Source: Ottowia sp. (GTDB taxonomy: Bacteria > Pseudomonadota > Gammaproteobacteria > Burkholderiales > Burkholderiaceae_C). From it: DNA of 64,000 bases. Both the position numbers and the translations under genes were made by a program. The stretch spans positions 23,195 to 87,194 of the forward strand of contig JALOAS010000001.1 in NCBI GenBank assembly GCA_023228705.1. Reading direction: 5' to 3'. Below, one piece after another: positions 8,557 through 16,225 of the stretch. The notes beneath the pieces are model-generated. The model did no database searches. It saw only the letters and a list, made by a program, of their open reading frames with translations, and had not been told where the DNA came from. How positions within the stretch are numbered: position 1 is the first letter of the stretch; the number at the start of each line of letters is the position of its first letter.

Positions 8557-9324
8557 GTGCGCTTTGACGTCATCACGCTGTTTCCCGAGCTGCTTGCGCC
8601 GTTGCAGCAGGCGGGGGTAAACCGGCGCGCCTTCGCGAACAAGACCGTTGACCTGGGGCTGTGGCCGTTGCGTGATTACGGCGAGGGCAACTACCGCCGC
8701 GTCGACGACCGCCCGTTTGGCGGTGGCCCGGGCATGGTCCTGATGGCCGAGCCGCTGGCCGCCTGCCTGCGCGCCGTGCGCCGCGCGCGCGAGGATGCGG
8801 GCGCAGAACCGGCACCGGTGGTGCTGTTTTCCCCGGCGGGAAAGACGCTGGACCAGTCCGACGTGGCGGCGTGGGCCGCCAGCAGCGGCGCGATCCTGGT
8901 GTGCGGCCGCTATGAGGGCGTGGACCAGCGCTTTGTCGATCGCCACGTTGACGTGCAGATCAGCCTGGGCGACTTCGTGCTCTCGGGCGGCGAAATCGCC
9001 GCCATGGCGCTGCTCGACGCCGTTGCGCGCCTGCAGCCGGGCGTGTTGCACGATGAGCGCAGCCACCAGCAGGACAGCTTTGCGCCCGCGCTGGACGGGC
9101 TGCTGGACGGCCCGCACTACACGCGTCCGGAGCGCTGGCAGGAGCAGGACGTGCCGGTCGTGCTGCTGTCCGGGCACCACGAGCGCATTGCGCGCTGGCG
9201 GCGCGAGCAGAGCCTGCTGGCCACGGCCCGGAGCCGCCCGGACCTGCTGGCCGCCGCACGCGCTGCTGGCCGGCTCGCGCCGGAGGACCTGCACGTGCTG
9301 GAGCAGGGCGCAGAAAAGCTATAA
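8557..9324 (+). CDS. trmD: tRNA (guanine-N1)-methyltransferase TrmD
   Basis: A 255-aa SPOUT methyltransferase that makes m1G37 in tRNAs reading CNN codons and so prevents +1 frameshifting. The family start RFDVITLFPELL is present. The deep trefoil-knot SAM site shows as ILVCGRYEGVDQR and ISLGDFVLSGGE around residues 110-145, and the C-terminal domain contains DGPHYTRPERW. Translation starts at GTG 8557, three bases after the hslO stop. In most proteobacteria the order is rpsP-rimM-trmD-rplS; here rplS follows as usual but rpsP and rimM do not precede it. Confidence 0.97.
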   Translation: MRFDVITLFPELLAPLQQAGVNRRAFANKTVDLGLWPLRDYGEGNYRRVDDRPFGGGPGMVLMAEPLAACLRAVRRAREDAGAEPAPVVLFSPAGKTLDQSDVAAWAASSGAILVCGRYEGVDQRFVDRHVDVQISLGDFVLSGGEIAAMALLDAVARLQPGVLHDERSHQQDSFAPALDGLLDGPHYTRPERWQEQDVPVVLLSGHHERIARWRREQSLLATARSRPDLLAAARAAGRLAPEDLHVLEQGAEKL

Positions 9325-9325
9325 T
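9297..9325 (+). promoter_or_regulatory. Candidate promoter for rplS
   Basis: A perfect TATAAT at 9320-9325 overlaps the stop codon of trmD, about 100 bases before the rplS start. The -35 position holds GCTGGA, a poor match. This could give rplS its own transcript with a 90-base leader, apart from read-through from trmD. Confidence 0.35.
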
Positions 9326-9427
9326 TGCGGGCTTTGCGATCCTCTGCCAGACCTGCAATTTCAACGGGTGGCCGCCCGCGCTGGGCCGCCGGCAGCGTAG
9401 CTGAACACGATCGCGGCAGGAAAAACC

Positions 9428-9802
9428 ATGAACTTGATTCAAACTCTTGAAAAAGAGGAAATAGAGCGGCTGGGCAAGGATATCCCGCCCTTTGGCGCCG
9501 GCGATACGGTGGCCGTCAGCGTCAACGTGGTCGAGGGCGTGCGCAAGCGCGTCCAGATCTACGAGGGCGTGGTCATTGCCAAGCGCAATCGCGGCCTGGG
9601 CAGCTCGTTCACGGTCCGCAAGATGTCCAGCGGCGAAGGCGTTGAGCGCACGTTCCAGACGTATTCGCCGCTGATTGCCGGCATCGAGGTCAAGCGCCAT
9701 GGTGACGTGCGCCGCGCCAAGCTGTACTACCTGCGCAAGCTCAGCGGCAAGAAGGCCCGCATCAAGGAAAAGCTGCCCAGCCGGGTGGCCAAGAAAGCCT
9801 GA
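9428..9802 (+). CDS. rplS: 50S ribosomal protein L19
   Basis: A 124-aa ribosomal protein at the 30S-50S interface. The family pattern is clear: [23 protein letters not shown] near residue 25, then [21 protein letters not shown] and [15 protein letters not shown]. The C-terminus is lysine-rich, as usual. AGGAAAAACC precedes the ATG. It is the last gene of the trmD transcript; a 244-base gap follows before the lipid transport operon. I do not see a clear rho-independent terminator in that gap. Confidence 0.98.
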   Translation: MNLIQTLEKEEIERLGKDIPPFGAGDTVAVSVNVVEGVRKRVQIYEGVVIAKRNRGLGSSFTVRKMSSGEGVERTFQTYSPLIAGIEVKRHGDVRRAKLYYLRKLSGKKARIKEKLPSRVAKKA

Positions 9803-10046
9803 ACGCCGGGTCGCGGCAGGAAGGCGCGGGTTCGCCGCGCCACGGCCGGTGCCTGACGATGCCGCGGCGCGGGCAAGCATCGGCAGCGGCCCGGGTCCGC
9901 AACGCGCATTTGCAGCGGCGCGGTTTTGACGGCAGGCAGGCCGCGTCAGGCATACTTGCAGCGATGTGGCGGTCTGGGTTGCCTTCATCGCGATGGTCAT
10001 GCATGGACGCCGGGACATGCGGCGCGTCCATGGCCGGGGCTGCGCC

Positions 10047-10841
10047 ATGAAACCGGCTTGCACACGGCAGTCGGATTCACGGCGCCTGCTGCGCCAGGTG
10101 CTCTACCGCTGGTTCAGCTGGTGGGAGGTGCTCTTCATTGGCGCGCAGCTCATGGTGCTGGCGTTCTCGCCGTCCAGCTACCGCAAGGAGCCGCGCGCCA
10201 CCGTCCTGCAGCAGATCTATCTTGCCGCCGGCCCGAGCCTGCCGGGGTTCACCATCCTGATGGCCATCTTCAACGTGGTCGTCATCCGCATCATGGTCGT
10301 CACGGCGTTTGCGTACGGACTCTCGTCGTTTGCGCTGCAGGCCATCGTGCGCGTTCTCGTGCTGGAGCTGATTCCGCTGGTGGCGGCGCTGTACGTGGCG
10401 ATCAACTACAGCGTGCCCGGCGCGTCTGAGATCTACGCCACCGAGTGGCACAGCCGCGCCGCAGGCGCGGTGCGCCATCCGCTCAGCTACGAGGTGCTGC
10501 CGCGGGTCATCGCCTCCGTTTTTGCCGTCTTGCTGCTTGCGGCGGTCAGCTGCATCGTGTCCCTGCTGCTTGCGTATGTCGCCATCTACGGCTTTACGCT
10601 GGCCGGTGCGCCGGCGTACAACCGCGCGGTGGGGCACATCTTTGACCCGGCCGTCACGCTCATCTTTGTCCTCAAGACCGGGCTGTTCGCGCTTTCGGTG
10701 GCGGTCCTGCCCGTGGCCAACGCGCTGCGTCACTTTGCGTCCACCGCGTCGCGGACGCGGGTCGAGCTGCGCGGGCTGATGCAGATGTTTTCCCTGCTGT
10801 TCCTGATCGAGATCGCCTCGCTCGTGGGCAATTACCAGTGA
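10047..10841 (+). CDS. MlaE-like ABC transporter permease
   Basis: A 264-aa polytopic inner-membrane protein resembling MlaE/Ttg2B permeases of MCE systems. At least five hydrophobic segments are visible between residues 30 and 260. The family signatures VLVLELIPLVAALYVAI and YEVLPRVIASVFAVLLLAAV correspond to the MlaE segments around the re-entrant helix, but the canonical coupling-helix sequence is degenerate. I chose ATG 10047; an upstream in-frame ATG at 10017 is possible. The stop overlaps the next gene (MCE protein) by four bases, so these two are translationally coupled. An ATPase gene, which normally precedes the permease, is absent: rplS lies upstream instead. Confidence 0.78.
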   Translation: MKPACTRQSDSRRLLRQVLYRWFSWWEVLFIGAQLMVLAFSPSSYRKEPRATVLQQIYLAAGPSLPGFTILMAIFNVVVIRIMVVTAFAYGLSSFALQAIVRVLVLELIPLVAALYVAINYSVPGASEIYATEWHSRAAGAVRHPLSYEVLPRVIASVFAVLLLAAVSCIVSLLLAYVAIYGFTLAGAPAYNRAVGHIFDPAVTLIFVLKTGLFALSVAVLPVANALRHFASTASRTRVELRGLMQMFSLLFLIEIASLVGNYQ

Positions 10842-11854
10842 CATCCATGGCGGAAGAAGACGAGACGCAAGACGACGAAGCGCCGGCGGTCACGGTGCTG
10901 AGCGGCAGGGCGCGGCGCGGCGTCGAGTTCCGCGCGATCCTGCTGCTGCTGTTCATGGCGGCGGTGCTGCTGGGCTCGGCGCTCTACCTGATGGGCGCGC
11001 GTGGCGCCTTTGAGGTGACGCAGCCGCTGTACCTGCTGACCGATGATTCCGAAGGCGTGGTCGTGGGCATGGACATGACTTTTTCCGGATTCCCGGTCGG
11101 GCGCGTCAGCAAGATCGACCTGGTTGGCAGCGGCGAGGTGCAAATCCGTGTCGACGTGCCGGTCAAGGACGCGCACTGGCTGCGTACGTCCAGCGTCTAC
11201 ACGCTGGAGCGCGGCCTGGTCGGCGCCGCGCGCCTGCGCGCGTTTACCGGCCTGCCCGACGATCCGCCGCTGCCCGACGGCGCGCGGCGCCCGCTGCTGC
11301 GTGGCGATGTCTCCGAGGAGATCCCCAGGATGGTGACCGACGCGCGGGATGTGCTGCAAAACATCGAGCAACTGACGTCGCGCCGGTCGGACCTGCGGCA
11401 GACGCTGCAGCGCATCAACGTGCTGTCCGGGCAGCTGGCTTCCGCGGACCCGGAGTCGGGCGGCCTTTTGGGCGCGCTGACCGGGAACCCGGAAGACGCC
11501 CGCCAGATTTCCGCCACCCTGGGCAAGCTCAATGAGCTGGTGACGCACCTGGACGCGGTGGTCTTGGCGGTGCACCAGCAGGTTCTGGGCCCCGGGGGCG
11601 TTGCATCTGAGGCCCAGGCGGCCACGCGGGAGCTGCAAGCGCTGCTGCGCGACGTCCGCGCAGCGGTAGCCCGGCTGGACCGCATCCTGGACGATGGCGA
11701 GGCGGTCAGCGGCAATCTGCGGACCGCAACCGATGGCCTGGACGACCTGCGCGGCGACGTGCAGGACAGCCTCGACAAGGTGGATGGGATGGTCACCGAA
11801 CTGCGTGGCAAGTGGCCGTTTGCGCCGTCAAAAAAGGAAATCACGCTGCCATGA
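10838..11854 (+). CDS. MlaD family MCE-domain lipid transport protein
   Basis: A 338-aa periplasmic protein anchored in the inner membrane. One transmembrane helix (AILLLLFMAAVLLGSALYL, about residues 33-51) is followed by an MCE domain around residues 60-140, with GVVVGMDMTFSGFPVGRVSKI carrying the typical GxxVxxxGxxVG pattern. The long C-terminal half (residues 180-325) is helical and repetitive and probably forms a coiled-coil needle. Such proteins hexamerise and form a lipid channel with an MlaE permease. The start could be GTG 10838, giving a GTGA overlap with the permease stop, or ATG 10847. The last bases overlap the lipoprotein start (ATGA), so the three genes form a tight operon. Confidence 0.85.
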   Translation: MTSMAEEDETQDDEAPAVTVLSGRARRGVEFRAILLLLFMAAVLLGSALYLMGARGAFEVTQPLYLLTDDSEGVVVGMDMTFSGFPVGRVSKIDLVGSGEVQIRVDVPVKDAHWLRTSSVYTLERGLVGAARLRAFTGLPDDPPLPDGARRPLLRGDVSEEIPRMVTDARDVLQNIEQLTSRRSDLRQTLQRINVLSGQLASADPESGGLLGALTGNPEDARQISATLGKLNELVTHLDAVVLAVHQQVLGPGGVASEAQAATRELQALLRDVRAAVARLDRILDDGEAVSGNLRTATDGLDDLRGDVQDSLDKVDGMVTELRGKWPFAPSKKEITLP

Positions 11855-12513
11855 CATCAATGCCTTCAGGGTGGATTCTTGCTGGTCTGGGCGTCGTGGC
11901 TGCCCTGCTCGCGGCCTGTGCGGCGGGCCCGGCGGCGCCGGACTGGCGCGTCAATGCGGTGGGCCACTTGCAGCGCTATGAGCAGGCCTGGCTGGCCGGT
12001 CGCAGCAGGGCGGCCCGGCGGGAGTTTGACAGCGCTCGCGCGGAAACCACGCGCACGGGCCGTGCCGACCTGGTGGCGCGGGTCGAGCTCACCCGCTGCG
12101 CGCTGCAGGTGGCCAGCCTGGACTTCGGTCCCTGCGACGGCTTTGCCCCGCTGGCCGCAGACGCCGGGCCGGGCGAGCGCGCGTACGCCCGCTATCTGCG
12201 CGGGCAGGTCAGTCCGCAGGACGTGGCGAACCTGCCCTCACAGCACCAGGCCATTGCAGCAGGTGGTGCGGACCTGGCGGCCATCGGCGACCCGCTCGCG
12301 CGGCTGGTGGCGGGCGGCGTGCTGCTGCAACAGACGCGCATCGCGCCGGCACAGGTGGCCGACATGGTTGAAACAGCTTCCGGGCAGGGCTGGCGGCGTC
12401 CGCTGCTGGCGTGGCTGGGCGTGCAGCTGAAGCTGGCCGAGCAGGCGGGAGACATCGCAACAGCGGCCCACCTGCGCCGACGCATGGACCTGGTGCAACC
12501 GGCGCGTCCGTGA
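11851..12513 (+). CDS. Lipoprotein of the MCE operon, function unknown
   Basis: A 220-aa protein with an N-terminal hydrophobic helix ending in a lipobox (LLAACAAG, cysteine near residue 24), so it is probably processed as a lipoprotein. The mature part is alanine-rich and helical, and two cysteines (TRCAL and FGPCDG) could pair. I do not recognise a domain; ABC-transporter auxiliary lipoproteins (MlaE-MlaD partners, DUF330/PqiC class) occupy this position in related operons, but the sequence lacks their usual pattern and looks more like a TPR-type helical repeat. It overlaps the MCE gene by four bases (ATGA), and this coupling is the best clue to function. It converges on lapB, 47 bases away. 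Confidence 0.75.
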   Translation: MTSMPSGWILAGLGVVAALLAACAAGPAAPDWRVNAVGHLQRYEQAWLAGRSRAARREFDSARAETTRTGRADLVARVELTRCALQVASLDFGPCDGFAPLAADAGPGERAYARYLRGQVSPQDVANLPSQHQAIAAGGADLAAIGDPLARLVAGGVLLQQTRIAPAQVADMVETASGQGWRRPLLAWLGVQLKLAEQAGDIATAAHLRRRMDLVQPARP

Positions 12514-12560
12514 GTCGGCGCGGCGCGCCGGGCTGCTGCAACCTCAGGGTTGGCGTGGGC

Positions 12561-13748
12561 TTACAGCTCTTCGATGCGGCGCGGTGGGAAGCTGTCCCAG
12601 CTCTGGCAGCCCGGGCATTGCCAGAAATGATCGCTGGCTTCAAAGCCGCAGGCAGCGCAGCGATAGCGCGACTGCGGCAGCGCGGCGCCTGCCACCGACC
12701 GGGACAGCAGGGCATGGGCTTCCCCGTCCCCCGCGTCGCTCAGGCGGCCCTGCGCCAGCCAGTGATCCGCGGCAATGATGGACGGCTCCTGCCTCATATG
12801 CCGGACGTAGCGCTGCCTGGCTGTTGCGGCCGGCCGGCCCGCCGCCAGGTCGGCCCGGGCCAGCGCGTCGGCAAGATCCACGGAAGGGGCCTTTGCGTAG
12901 ATGTCTTCCAGCAGGCCGGCTGTTTGCGGCACGCGGGCGCAGTGCGTTGCCTGCTGCACCATCTCGGTCGCGACCAGCGGCGCAAACGCCGGCGCGCGTG
13001 CGACCACTGCAGCAAAGGCGTCGTGCGCGCCGGGCGCCTGGCCCGTGCGGGCCAGCAGCCGCGCCAGCTCGATGCCCGCCCGCACCGCGTCCGGCGCTTC
13101 CTGCACGGCCTGCTCGAGCAGCGCGCGCACCGGCTCGGCACAGGCGCCATCGCCTGCATCGTTGCCTTCCCTTTGCAACTGCGCCGCCTGCTCGCACAGG
13201 TGGTGCGCGACGCGTGCACTGAAGTCCGCCTGGCCACCCGCCTGCAGCTGGCGTGCCATGTCGGTGGCGCGGTCCCAGTCGTGCGCCCGCTCGTACAGGG
13301 CAAGCAGCGCCAGGCGGGCATCGCTCTCGTATGGGGTGCCCTGGAGTTTCAGCAGGGCGGCTTCGGCATGGTCCAGCAACCCGGCGGCCAGGAAATCCAG
13401 CGCCAGGGCATGCTGTGCACGCTCGCGGTCCGCGTTGCTCAGGTCCGCGCGCGAGACCAGGTGCTCGTGCACGCGCACGGCGCGCTCGTATTCGCCACGG
13501 CGGCGAAACAGGTTGCCCAGCGCAAAGTGCAGTTCGGAGGTGTCCGGGTCCTTCTGGATGGCCTCGATGAACGCGTCTATGGCCTCGTCCTGCTGCTCGT
13601 TCAGCAGATGACCCAGCCCCCGGAAGTACGCCTTGGGCGCATTGGTGTTTTCCAGGCGCAGCTGGCGCAGGTCCACGCGTGACGCCAGCCAGCCCAGCGC
13701 AAAGGCCAGCGGCAGCCCCAGCAGGATCCAGTTCAGGTCTAATTCCAT
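12561..13748 (-). CDS. lapB: Lipopolysaccharide assembly protein LapB (YciM)
   Basis: A 395-aa inner-membrane-anchored TPR protein that recruits FtsH to LpxC and couples LPS synthesis to transport. The N-terminal helix (WILLGLPLAFALGWLASRVDL) is followed by TPR repeats from about residue 35 to 330, and the C-terminus ends in a rubredoxin-type metal knuckle with CAACGF and CPGCQSW, as in E. coli. I chose ATG 13748 (MELDLNWILLG) over an in-frame ATG at 13760 because homologues begin at this point. It is downstream of ihfB. LapA, which normally sits between ihfB and lapB, is not there; the gap is only 173 bases. Confidence 0.94.
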   Translation of the reverse strand: MELDLNWILLGLPLAFALGWLASRVDLRQLRLENTNAPKAYFRGLGHLLNEQQDEAIDAFIEAIQKDPDTSELHFALGNLFRRRGEYERAVRVHEHLVSRADLSNADRERAQHALALDFLAAGLLDHAEAALLKLQGTPYESDARLALLALYERAHDWDRATDMARQLQAGGQADFSARVAHHLCEQAAQLQREGNDAGDGACAEPVRALLEQAVQEAPDAVRAGIELARLLARTGQAPGAHDAFAAVVARAPAFAPLVATEMVQQATHCARVPQTAGLLEDIYAKAPSVDLADALARADLAAGRPAATARQRYVRHMRQEPSIIAADHWLAQGRLSDAGDGEAHALLSRSVAGAALPQSRYRCAACGFEASDHFWQCPGCQSWDSFPPRRIEEL

Positions 13749-13921
13749 GTGATTGTCCAAGCCTGCGCCGCCGGTCTTGCGCCGCGCTCAGGCGCAAGTG
13801 TCCCCGACGGCCGCTGGCTGCAACATGGGGCAGTGTACCTGCGCCGGCTGCGCAGGGGCGGCCGGCCCGATCGGCGCGCCCGGCAAGCAGAAAGTCGAAA
13901 GTGCCGGGACCCCGCGCCGGG

Positions 13922-14224
13922 TCACCGGGTCGTTTTCTTCTTGGCGATGGGCGCCACGGCGTCGCGCAGCGCCTTGCCCGGCTTGAAATGCGGGACGCGC
14001 TGCTCGGCAATGGCAACGCTTTCGCCGGTGCGCGGATTGCGCCCCATGCGCGGCGGGCGCACCGTGATGGAAAAGCTGCCAAACCCCCGCACCTCGACGC
14101 GCTGCTGCTGTGCCAGCGCCTCGGCCATGGCGTCGGTGATCTGCTCCACTGCCAGCTTGATGTCACGCTGCGTCAACTGGTCGAATTGCTCGGCCAGGAG
14201 GCTGATCAGCTCGGATCGCGTCAT
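13922..14224 (-). CDS. ihfB: Integration host factor subunit beta
   Basis: A 100-aa DNA-bending protein of the HU/IHF family. MTRSELISLLAEQ begins the helical dimerisation part; the beta-ribbon arm contains VEVRGFGSFSITVRPPRMGRNPRTGE with the conserved proline of the PRMGRNPxTG tip that intercalates DNA, and the C-terminus reads PHFKPGKALRDAV. The ATG at 14224 gives the standard length. It follows rpsA by 96 bases on the same strand, the usual arrangement in proteobacteria. Confidence 0.97.
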   Translation of the reverse strand: MTRSELISLLAEQFDQLTQRDIKLAVEQITDAMAEALAQQQRVEVRGFGSFSITVRPPRMGRNPRTGESVAIAEQRVPHFKPGKALRDAVAPIAKKKTTR

Positions 14225-14320
14225 GTCATTTGCCTGTCCAAAGAGGTGGGATAGCAGCCGCACGGACCCGCTTGAGCCCGCATGAGGGCTTGACAGGTCG
14301 CGCGGCCGCGCGCCGCAGTC

Positions 14321-16003
14321 TCATTCGTCGTCGTCGCCGTCGCTGTCGTCCAGCTTGGCACGCAGCAGCGCACCCAGGTTGGTCTTGCCGCTGGCGTCGT
14401 CGTAGCTGTCTTGGCTGCCACGCCGGTCACTCCCGTCGCGGGCGCGGATGGACAGCTGGATGTTGCGGTTCTTGCGGTCAACGTGGACGATGGCCGCGGT
14501 CACTTCGTCACCCACCTTGAGGACGTCGCTGGCGTCGCTGACCCGGTCCTGGCTGATTTCCGCTGCGCGCAGGTAGCCCACCACGTCGTTGCCCAGGTCG
14601 ATCTCGGCACCGCGCTCGTCCACCGACGTCACCGTTCCGCTGACGTCCTGGCCCCGGTCGTTGACCGAGACAAAGGTGATGAACGGGTCCTGGTCCAGCT
14701 GCTTGATGCCCAGGCTGATGCGTTCGCGGTCGACGTCGACTGCCAGCACGGCCGCCTCGACTTCCTGGCCCTTGCTGTAGTTGTGGATGGCGCTCTCGCC
14801 CGGCTCGTTCCACGACAGGTCGGACACGTGCACCAGCCCGTCGACGCCGGCGTTCAGGCCAATGAAGATGCCAAAGTCGGTGATGGACTTGATCGGACCC
14901 TTGACGCGGTCACCGCGCCGGTGGTTCTGGTCGAATTCCTTCCACGGATTGGGCTGGCACTGCTTCATGCCCAGGCTGATGCGGCGCTTGGTCTCGTCTA
15001 TGTCCAGGATCATGACTTCCACTTCGTCGCCCACCGAAACCACCTTGCTTGGCGCGACGTTGCGGTTGGTCCAGTCCATTTCAGACACGTGCACCAGGCC
15101 TTCTATGCCGGGCTCCAGCTCGACGAAGGCGCCGTAGTCGGCCAGGTTGGTGACCTTGCCAAACATGCGCGTGCCCTGCGGGTAGCGGCGGCTGACGCCG
15201 ACCCAGGGGTCGTCGCCCAGCTGCTTCAGGCCCAGCGAGACGCGTTCGCGCTCGGGGTCGAACTTGAGCACCTTGACCGTCAGTTCCTGGCCAGTCTGCA
15301 CCACCTCGCTGGGGTGGCGCACGCGGCGCCAGGCCATGTCGGTGATGTGCAGCAGTCCGTCTATGCCGCCCAGGTCGACAAAGGCACCGTACTCGGTGAT
15401 GTTCTTGACCACGCCGTCCAGGATCTGGCCTTCCTTGAGCGTGGCCAGCAGCTTCTCGCGTACCTCGCTCATGCTGTCCTCCAGCACGGCGCGACGCGAG
15501 ATGACCACGTTGTTGCGGCGGCGGTCCAGCTTGATGACCTTGAATTCCTCGGTCCTGCCCTCGAACGTGCCCAGGTCCTTGACCGGGTGCGTGTCGACCA
15601 GCGAGCCGGGCAGGAACGCGCGGATGCCGTTGATCATGACGGTCATGCCGCCCTTGACGCGGCCGGAGATCGTGCCCTCGATGTAGTCGCCGGACTCCAG
15701 CGCCTTTTCCAGCTCCATCCACGATGCCAGGCGCTTGGCGATGTCGCGGCTGAGGATGGTGTCGCCATAACCGTTTTCTACCGTATCGATGGCCACCGGC
15801 ACGTAGGCGCCGGCTTCCACTTCGATTTCTCCCTGGTCGTTCTTGAATTCATCGATGGGAATATAGGCTTCGGACTTGAGGCCTGCGTTGACGATGACGT
15901 AGCTGTGCTCTACGCGGACGACTTCGGCGGGGACCACTTCCCCGGGACGCATCTCTGTGCGTTGCAGTGATTCTTCAAACAGTTCGGCGAATGATTCGGA
16001 CAT
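14321..16003 (-). CDS. rpsA: 30S ribosomal protein S1
   Basis: A 560-aa mRNA-binding ribosomal protein with six S1/OB-fold repeats. Repeat signatures appear at intervals of about 86 residues (for example [23 protein letters not shown], split here as [14 protein letters not shown], then [19 protein letters not shown] and [19 protein letters not shown]). The protein starts [13 protein letters not shown] and ends in an acidic tail (DDSDGDDDE). AGGAA lies nine bases before the ATG. A 222-base leader separates it from aroA-cmk; rpsA is commonly autoregulated through its leader, but I cannot assign a structure here. Confidence 0.97.
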   Translation of the reverse strand: MSESFAELFEESLQRTEMRPGEVVPAEVVRVEHSYVIVNAGLKSEAYIPIDEFKNDQGEIEVEAGAYVPVAIDTVENGYGDTILSRDIAKRLASWMELEKALESGDYIEGTISGRVKGGMTVMINGIRAFLPGSLVDTHPVKDLGTFEGRTEEFKVIKLDRRRNNVVISRRAVLEDSMSEVREKLLATLKEGQILDGVVKNITEYGAFVDLGGIDGLLHITDMAWRRVRHPSEVVQTGQELTVKVLKFDPERERVSLGLKQLGDDPWVGVSRRYPQGTRMFGKVTNLADYGAFVELEPGIEGLVHVSEMDWTNRNVAPSKVVSVGDEVEVMILDIDETKRRISLGMKQCQPNPWKEFDQNHRRGDRVKGPIKSITDFGIFIGLNAGVDGLVHVSDLSWNEPGESAIHNYSKGQEVEAAVLAVDVDRERISLGIKQLDQDPFITFVSVNDRGQDVSGTVTSVDERGAEIDLGNDVVGYLRAAEISQDRVSDASDVLKVGDEVTAAIVHVDRKNRNIQLSIRARDGSDRRGSQDSYDDASGKTNLGALLRAKLDDSDGDDDE

Positions 16004-16225
16004 GAAAGATATTTCCTGTGCGGGCAGAGGCTGCGAAATGGCGCGGCGGATGCGCCATGGCCGCGTTCTGCGCGCGGGGGCTGAGGGCGGTGTCTGACCG
16101 CGGGTTCAAAACTGCAAAATCACCGGCTCCGCTGCGTCGGCTGTGCCGACGCGACGTGCGGATCCGGTGGGCCTGATTGTCGGGCGCTGCAAAAATAGAG
16201 CGCCCGCAGTGCACCTTGCGCGCTT

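Noticed and set aside
7042..9294. A 750-residue minus-strand frame over gamma carbonic anhydrase, hslO and trmD
   Set aside because: It is antisense to three recognisable genes and its translation is low in complexity.
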